Source: Pseudoalteromonas tunicata (GTDB lineage Bacteria > Pseudomonadota > Gammaproteobacteria > Enterobacterales > Alteromonadaceae). From it: a DNA stretch of 64,000 nucleotides. Both the position numbers and the translations under genes were made by a program. Positions 58,117 through 64,000 of the stretch are shown here, piece by piece (the stretch's first letter is position 1; each line of letters starts with the position of its first letter). A model generated the notes under the pieces. That model was not told where the DNA came from. It ran no database searches and saw only the letters and a list, made by a program, of their open reading frames with translations. Location: NCBI RefSeq assembly GCF_002310815.1, contig NZ_CP011032.1, forward strand, positions 2,272,001 through 2,336,000, read 5' to 3'.

Positions 58117-59847
58117 ATGGATAACCCTCAGCTGATCGCTAATTTAATTCTTAAAGGATTTAAGAAGCATTATCAGCTTTTTCAAGAAATTACCGCCATT
58201 GCACCCAAAGCGTTTAATCAAGCAAACTGGCTTGCTATTCAAAAAGCCAGCGCAGACCGAATTAGTTATTATGATGACCGAGTCAATGAAACCATCGCTG
58301 AACTTAAAGCCCGCTTAATTCTCGATCAAAGCGAGCAGCCAAATGTTCAATTATGGCGCGATATTCGAGCAATTTACCAACAACTACTGCTATTTCACCC
58401 ACAACCTGAACTGGCCGAATCATTTTATAATTCTGTTTTTTGTCGTTTGTTTCATTATGGTTATTTCAACAACGACTTTATTTTTGTCAAAAGTACGTTA
58501 TCGGAACAACCAACCATTCCTTCTGCAGCAGAATATAGAAGTTATTTCCCTGTGGTTGACGGCCTAAAACAAACTATTCGCGATATCATTAAACAGTTTA
58601 ATTTTGAAGTCCCGTTTGTAAATTTAGAACGGGATATTCGTTTATTAGTAAAAGCCTTTATAAAACAATCTCCCAATAGCCATCATCATGCGCATCAGAT
58701 GCGCTTTGATATTTTAAAAAGTCCATTTTATCGAAATAAAGCAGCTTATATTGTAGGTCGAGTAGTATCAAAAAGTGGTATTCAGCCATTTATTGTACCC
58801 ATTTTGCATCACTTTAACCATGGTTTATACCTTGATGCACTGATCACTCAGTCATCACACATGCGAGTCATTTTTGGTTTTGCGCGAGCCTATTTTATGG
58901 TGCAAACTGAAGCACCATCAGCCATAGTGCACTTTTTAAATCAACTAATGCCCAATAAAACTCCCGCTGAACTCTACAGTGCCCTTGGTTTTCATAAACA
59001 AGCTAAAACCCAATTTTACCGTGAACTACAGCACCAGCTTAACCAAACCAAAGAGCAATTCGAAAGTGCAGCGGGTACCAAAGGCATGGTGATGACGGTT
59101 TTTACCCTGCCCTCATTCCCTTATGTATTTAAAGTTATTAAAGATAAGTTTGGTGAAGGCAAACCATTTGGTCGCGATACCGTTTTAGCGCGCTATCAAT
59201 TAGTTAAACGTCATGACAGAGTCGGTCGCATGGCCGATACCATTGAATATTCAAATGTTGCATTCCCGCTTTGTACAATCAGTGACTCATTATTAGAAGA
59301 GCTTAAAACAACGGTTGCATCGGCGTTAGAGTTTCGCGATAACTTACTCATCATAAAACATCTGTATATTGAAAGGCGGATGACGCCGCTTAATTTATAT
59401 TTGCAAACCGCAACGCTAGAGCAAACTCGGACAGTAATGGATGAATATGGCCAAGCACTTAAAGAAATGATTTCAGTAAATATTTTTCCAGGTGACATGC
59501 TGCTTAAAAATTTTGGCGTAACCAGCCACCAGCGGGTAATTTTTTACGATTACGATGAAGTACAGTACCTCACCGATATGAATTTTCGCGCGCTACCCAA
59601 AGCCAAAAACTATGATGATTATTTAATGGCACATAGTAGCTATTCGGTGGCACCACAGGATGTATTTCCAGAACAACTCACCACCTTTGTCACAACCAAT
59701 GCCACGGTACGTAATTTATTAGAACAATTGCACCCACAGTTACTGGATGTCGATTACTGGCAACAAGCACAACGCAATATTAAAGCCAATAAATTTGCCA
59801 ATATCTGCCCATATCCTAAAGCCCTCAGGTTTAAAAATGATTGGTAG
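58117..59847 (+). CDS. aceK: Isocitrate dehydrogenase kinase/phosphatase
   Basis: A 576-residue bifunctional enzyme that switches isocitrate dehydrogenase off and on, sending carbon to the glyoxylate shunt. It has YFPVVDGLKQTIRDIIKQFNF, HLFNHG-like regulatory region (LHHFNHGLYLDAL), the ATP site GTKGMVMTVFTLPSFPYVFKVIKDKF and the catalytic MLLKNFGVTSHQRVIFYDYDEV. AAAGGAG precedes the ATG at 58117. Unusually it is not next to aceA/aceB but after a LOG-family gene. Confidence 0.95.
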   Translation: MDNPQLIANLILKGFKKHYQLFQEITAIAPKAFNQANWLAIQKASADRISYYDDRVNETIAELKARLILDQSEQPNVQLWRDIRAIYQQLLLFHPQPELAESFYNSVFCRLFHYGYFNNDFIFVKSTLSEQPTIPSAAEYRSYFPVVDGLKQTIRDIIKQFNFEVPFVNLERDIRLLVKAFIKQSPNSHHHAHQMRFDILKSPFYRNKAAYIVGRVVSKSGIQPFIVPILHHFNHGLYLDALITQSSHMRVIFGFARAYFMVQTEAPSAIVHFLNQLMPNKTPAELYSALGFHKQAKTQFYRELQHQLNQTKEQFESAAGTKGMVMTVFTLPSFPYVFKVIKDKFGEGKPFGRDTVLARYQLVKRHDRVGRMADTIEYSNVAFPLCTISDSLLEELKTTVASALEFRDNLLIIKHLYIERRMTPLNLYLQTATLEQTRTVMDEYGQALKEMISVNIFPGDMLLKNFGVTSHQRVIFYDYDEVQYLTDMNFRALPKAKNYDDYLMAHSSYSVAPQDVFPEQLTTFVTTNATVRNLLEQLHPQLLDVDYWQQAQRNIKANKFANICPYPKALRFKNDW

Positions 59848-59917
59848 TTGCATGGGGCAAACATTGTGATTAATATCATTCACCATAATTATAAAAAATA
59901 GCGTAAGCATCTAATTT

Positions 59918-60856
59918 ATGAATATAAGTAAAGTTGACCTCAATTTATTGGTCTATCTCGATACCTTATTGCGCGAGTGCAATGTCACCCGAGCAGCCAA
60001 TCAACTCAGCATTACTCAGCCTGCCATGAGCAACGGTTTAAAACGACTCCGAAACTTATTAAACGACCCAATATTAGTGCGCACTTCAGATGGCATGGTA
60101 CCAACAGAGCGAGCGCGTGAGTTGCAGCCGGTTATCCGAGGGATTTTGCTGACACTAGAAGAAACGTTGCAACCTAATCGTGATTTTGAACCGAGCTTGA
60201 GTAAGCGCTGTTTTCGTATTATGGCCAGCGATTATGCCGCCAGTACCCTCGCTCCTAAGTTGCTGTCTAAGTTACAATTACACGCCCCTGATACTACGCT
60301 CGATATTATGACGCCAAGCGATGTCACATTTCACGATGTTGAGAACGGTAAAGTCGACATGGCAATTAATCGCTTTGAAAATTTACCGCAATCGTTTCAC
60401 CAAAAGCGCATTTGGAAAGATAGTTTTTCGTGCTTAGTAAATGCAAATAACCCGATTATTGCTAATTTTAGTCTCGATACCTACCTCAAAGCCCGTCATA
60501 TTTGGGTAAGTAAAACCGGTTTTGGGGTCGGAGTCGGCATGGATCCCGCTGATGTGCAAAAGTTAGGTTGGGTTGATGAGGCGCTGGCTCATTTTGGTAA
60601 ACATCGTAATATTGCGTCATTCACTCGTAATTACCATGTCGCTATCCATTTGGCCAAAGAGCAAAACTTAATCGCAACTTTACCGACCAAAGCGGCTAAC
60701 ATTTATAAAAATGATCCGGAGCTCACCATTATTGATCCGCCATTTCCTATTCCACCGTTTGAACTGGATATGATTTGGAGCCCACTGCTTCACCGAGACG
60801 CCAGTCATATTTGGCTCAGACAACAAATTGCAGAAGTTGCATTAGAATTACAATAA
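59918..60856 (+). CDS. LysR-family transcriptional regulator (NodD/SyrM-like group)
   Basis: A 312-residue LysR protein. The helix-turn-helix is CNVTRAANQLSITQPAMSNGLKRLRNLLNDPILVRTSDGMVPTE-type (residues about 18-62). The effector domain begins RCFRIMASDYAASTLAPKLL. It follows aceK by 70 bases on the same strand and is convergent with the binding-protein gene. The ATG lacks a clear ribosome binding site. Target genes are unknown. Confidence 0.92.
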   Translation: MNISKVDLNLLVYLDTLLRECNVTRAANQLSITQPAMSNGLKRLRNLLNDPILVRTSDGMVPTERARELQPVIRGILLTLEETLQPNRDFEPSLSKRCFRIMASDYAASTLAPKLLSKLQLHAPDTTLDIMTPSDVTFHDVENGKVDMAINRFENLPQSFHQKRIWKDSFSCLVNANNPIIANFSLDTYLKARHIWVSKTGFGVGVGMDPADVQKLGWVDEALAHFGKHRNIASFTRNYHVAIHLAKEQNLIATLPTKAANIYKNDPELTIIDPPFPIPPFELDMIWSPLLHRDASHIWLRQQIAEVALELQ

Positions 60857-60888
60857 ATCAACCTCATTACTGGTAGTAAATATATCTC

Positions 60889-60915
60889 AGGCTGCTATTT
60901 AAACGCTCGCAGCCT
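60889..60915. terminator. Candidate terminator hairpin
   Basis: A perfect 7-bp stem AGGCTGC / GCAGCCT with a 13-base loop lies between the convergent LysR and binding-protein genes. No T-run follows on either strand, so the call is weak. Confidence 0.35.
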
Positions 60916-60963
60916 TGAATCAACGTGCAATAGAACTGAGGTTAAGTGAGCGCGTTACATTAA

Positions 60964-61695
60964 TCAATGTGATGCGATTGGTTCTTTAATCAGATTGAGC
61001 AAATCTAACATTTGCTGCACTTTAAAAACCAAAGCATCATCAGTATCTTGGTTAAATGCCATACAGATTTGAGCCGTTTGGGCTAATGGAATTTCAACAA
61101 CTTTCTCAAATGAACCATAGCTAAAATTAAGCCCTTTTAGCTCAGAAATAAGTGTTTTTTCAGAATAAATGACAAAATCAATGCGATTGGCAAACAACTT
61201 TTTAAGACTCGTTTGACCATTTGGTGAAATATCGAGATTGCGGCCTATTTCAAACCCTGCTTCAATGAGGTAATCATTGACCATGTCATCCCGAGTCACA
61301 CTGAGCAAAAAATCTTTCGCTTGTTCAATATTTTTTGCGGTGATATCACTACGACTTTTTAATTTATATAAAAAAAGTGGCACAGGCTCAAACAAGGGGC
61401 AGACCCATTTAAACTGTGTTTCGCGCGCTTTTGTCCGATAAATCGAATAAATCATCGTATTTGGGTTTTGCTGTACAAGCTGAATAGCACGGGCCCACGG
61501 ATAACTATTTAAAGTGTAATCAATTTCAGCTTGCTCTAAAACCCATCTCACTTTTGCAGTCGCGGTACCCACTACTTTATGGTTGGCATTGGTAACACTG
61601 TAGGGTGCCCACTCTTCTGTGACGATACTAAGCTGCTCTTTTGCATAAAGAGTGGTATTCAGAACCAACAATAAAAAATACACACTCAACCGCAT
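60964..61695 (-). CDS. Periplasmic solute-binding protein, family 3
   Basis: A 243-residue SBP_bac_3 protein with a signal peptide (MRLSVYFLLLVLNTTLYA). LSIVTEEWAPYSVTN, WVLEQAEIDYTLNSYPWARAIQLVQ and TMIYSIYRTKARETQFKWVCPL are typical of the orphan binding proteins of Alteromonadales that lack a linked ABC transporter. None is encoded here. The start could be nine or seven codons earlier; 61695 gives the most standard signal peptide. It may act as a sensor or receptor protein. Confidence 0.82.
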   Translation of the reverse strand: MRLSVYFLLLVLNTTLYAKEQLSIVTEEWAPYSVTNANHKVVGTATAKVRWVLEQAEIDYTLNSYPWARAIQLVQQNPNTMIYSIYRTKARETQFKWVCPLFEPVPLFLYKLKSRSDITAKNIEQAKDFLLSVTRDDMVNDYLIEAGFEIGRNLDISPNGQTSLKKLFANRIDFVIYSEKTLISELKGLNFSYGSFEKVVEIPLAQTAQICMAFNQDTDDALVFKVQQMLDLLNLIKEPIASH

Positions 61696-61815
61696 CAATA
61701 CAACAAACCCCAACATTAACAAGCCTACTTATGATGGTAGTTCAACTTCAGCCTTACCATCGAGAATCGAAAAGCTTTATTTTGAATACTTTGTAAGCAA
61801 TCAATATAATAAAGC

Positions 61816-64000
61816 TTATTTCACGCTTAACATACGGCCTTTTCGTCCTGTTACAGTGTCCTTCGCCCGTACTCGCACCGCTCCTGTTACTTTAATATTT
61901 TCCTGATATAACAACCAAGGCCCATTATTTTGTTGGTATTGGATGTCAAAGCCATCGATTGATGTAAAAGCATGTAAATAGCCTTGTTGGTCAATACTGG
62001 CAGCAACGGTTGGAATGCGATAAAACACCCCTGCTTGTGCTAATTTAGGTAGCTCTTTGTAGGCAAGTAAACTAGCAAATCGCAGCCAATCTTGTTCACG
62101 TTCAAATGCCTGTTGTTTATCAAAATAACCACTGCTTTTATGATATTTTTTACCCTGATAATCATACGCTAACTCCCAAGGCGCACGGTGCCAAGCACGC
62201 TCAGCTAAAGCCAGTAAACGCGGAAATAACATATAGTGTGCTTGTTGGTCACTGCGGATCATTTCGCTCCATAAATGCCCCTGTAACCCATAAAAACTTA
62301 CACCTGGTTTGAGCATCGACTCACTGTCATCGGCCTCATAAGGCTGTCCTAAAACACTTGGCCAAATTTCCGCATGGGCTGGCAAATTATCGGGCATAAA
62401 CTCAAATACTTTTCGACTATCGATTGCACGTGATGCCCAGTGGTTGCCAGGCTCTTTTGGATGCGCTTGGTAAGGAAAATCAAAATAAGTGACATCAGGC
62501 GCCGAAATCACCACTTGCCAACCAAGATTTGCATGTTGATGCGCTACTTTATGGCCATTATCGCTTAACATTGCCCATGCATTAGCTTGTACTTTTTTCG
62601 GCATTTTGCTTTGTTGCGTGCTATTTAAACCATCACTCCACGCTGCCACTTCAATATTTTTTTGCGCTAAAAACTGGCTTACTTTTTCAATAAAATACCC
62701 ATTAAAGTCCGACAGTTCAGGCTGTGATTGCTTGAGTGCTAAACACGCGGGAGAATTTAACCATGCCCCTGCGGTTTCATCAGCACCAATATGATAGACC
62801 TTCAGCGGGACTCCCACTTGATCATGCAAAGCTCGAGTCCTGACAAACATTAATTGTATTATCATCATAATGCTGAATAGAGGAATAAACCGTTGTATCT
62901 AATGGGTCAATTAAACGATATTGATTCGCTAACTCAAACTGATTAAGTGCAGCGTAATGATTAAAACGTTGCTCCATTGCCACTATTGCAGCGCGAGAAT
63001 GACCCGGCATATCTAGTGACGGGATCACTTCAATAAAATGCTTTTTGGCGGCTAATAAAATGTCTTTATAATCATCGCTGGTGTAATAGCCGTTTACTTT
63101 GGCATCTCGGTCTACCCCCGCGCCAAGCTGGGGTAGCAAGCAACTTTGTTCAGTTAAATCCAAACAGCGAGCAGCCCCAATGTTGGTGAGTTCAGGTAAA
63201 CCGGCAATTGCTAAGCGCCAACCTTCATCGTCTGCCAAATGTAAATGCAGTTTATTAAGCTTATAGGCAGCCATTTGTTCAATCGTTTTTAAAATAAACG
63301 CTTTGGAGCGAAAATTACGAGCAACATCAATGTGTAAACCACGAAATGGATAACGAGGGGCATCGATAATAGTTAATTCAGGCAAAATCGCACTCTCAAC
63401 AGAAATAAGTCCAGCTAAGGTTTGCATGGCATAAAATGCGCCTGCTGCGGTACCACTTTTAATCGTTATACCTGTATTTTTCACTGTGAGTTCATACCCT
63501 TCCTCACCGATGATTTTGTCATCTTTGAGTATATTCAGATTAATACCCATTGATTTAAATGTAACGCCAAAAACTCCTAATCGTGAGCTTGCAGCAGTTA
63601 ATTGTTCTTTAAAATCAGCATGTTCAGTAAAGCTTAGGCCCTGACGTAAATCAATCAACTTGCTGTCATCATTAATAGTTAAGTGCTTAACCTGCGGGAT
63701 CACTCCCAAAGCTGTACTCTTTAAAGGTTTAGTTTGAGTTTCAAACAAATAATTGGCATTCATCCAAGGCGTTTGGTCACGCTCACTGACCTGATGATTA
63801 TTTAAGCCTTCAAAATCAACTAAATAAGGTTGAATTTCAAGGCCTGTATCAGCATCAAGCTTAATCGCTGTGGAGCTAATATTTCTCGCACTAAGCCCTT
63901 TTGCTGTTGCAATATAATTGGGCATGTATTCTGATTCGGTAATTTGCGACTCTTGGGTATAAAACGAAATGACATAAGTGGTATTTTTGGTGAATCCTTT
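61816..64000 (-). pseudogene. GH20 chitobiase-like beta-hexosaminidase, broken by deletion/frameshift (5' end off window)
   Basis: Two overlapping frames (62822-63925 and 61816-62868) together form one GH20 protein. The upstream frame continues open to the window's right edge and contains the GH20 start of barrel FRGLHIDVARNFRSK, KLHLHLADDEGWRL and LDMPGHSRAAI, and stops after NVCQDSSFA. The downstream frame resumes with LHDQVGVPLKVYHIGADETAGAW, which holds the catalytic Asp-Glu pair, then the rest of the barrel and a C-terminal immunoglobulin-like region. Family members have about a dozen more residues between SSFA and M/LH, so the junction is a deletion that also shifts frame. Chitin oligosaccharide hydrolysis would be lost. 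Confidence 0.8.

Overview
The window is chromosomal DNA of a marine gammaproteobacterium of the Alteromonadales, most likely Pseudoalteromonas. This rests on the AT-rich composition, the gene orders pabC-mltG-tmk-holB-pilZ-tatD and yceD-rpmF-plsX-fabD-fabG-acpP-fabF, the divergent yejK/yejL-yejM pair, a paired cry-DASH and FeS photolyase, and a chitobiase-like gene. I saw no tRNA, rRNA, CRISPR array, prophage or intact insertion sequence.

Layout. 1-13.6 kb: a large ABC-type export operon on the minus strand (membrane-fusion protein, ATPase, and at least four consecutive FtsX/MacB-type permeases, the last running off the left edge). It is divergent from a sigma-54-type response regulator and its histidine kinase. 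The shared 397-base intergenic region carries two well-formed divergent -24/-12 promoters with repeated operator-like sequences between them, so the regulator probably controls both the exporter and itself. 13.8-31 kb: accessory and stress genes: small unknown proteins, an RDD membrane protein, a serine hydrolase, an LD-carboxypeptidase/MccF-like peptidase, a thioredoxin-like protein with an AraC regulator, a methyltransferase, a LysR/FMN-reductase pair, katG, a pseudo-esterase that has lost its catalytic Ser and His, and a two-gene photolyase operon. A GNAT remnant and a roughly 130-base palindromic repeat also lie here. 31-49 kb: housekeeping genes: nucleoside-recognition transporter, rsmF, a PhoD-like phosphatase, tatD, pilZ, holB, tmk, mltG, pabC, then the fatty-acid cluster, which has no fabH between plsX and fabD, then rpmF, yceD, yceF, a HAD phosphatase and rluC. 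49-60 kb: rne with a long leader and repetitive acidic tail, yejK, yejL and a shortened yejM-like gene, a coiled-coil secreted protein, an MltA/3D-domain-like protein, a LOG-family protein, aceK and a LysR regulator. 60.9-64 kb: a periplasmic binding protein and a GH20 chitobiase-like gene broken by an internal deletion/frameshift, whose 5' end lies beyond the window.

How the genes work together. The main regulatory unit is the sigma-54 two-component system facing its exporter operon. The pabC-to-tatD and yceD-to-fabF runs are compact co-directional operons for DNA replication, cell-wall and lipid synthesis. yceD appears to be transcribed from a promoter so close to its start codon that the message may be leaderless. 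The strongest candidates for a second look are the divergent sigma-54 control region with its multi-permease exporter, the pseudo-esterase, the broken chitobiase, the shortened YejM homologue, a possible small RNA at about 34.65-34.73 kb, and the hairpin over the ribosome binding site at 55.7 kb.
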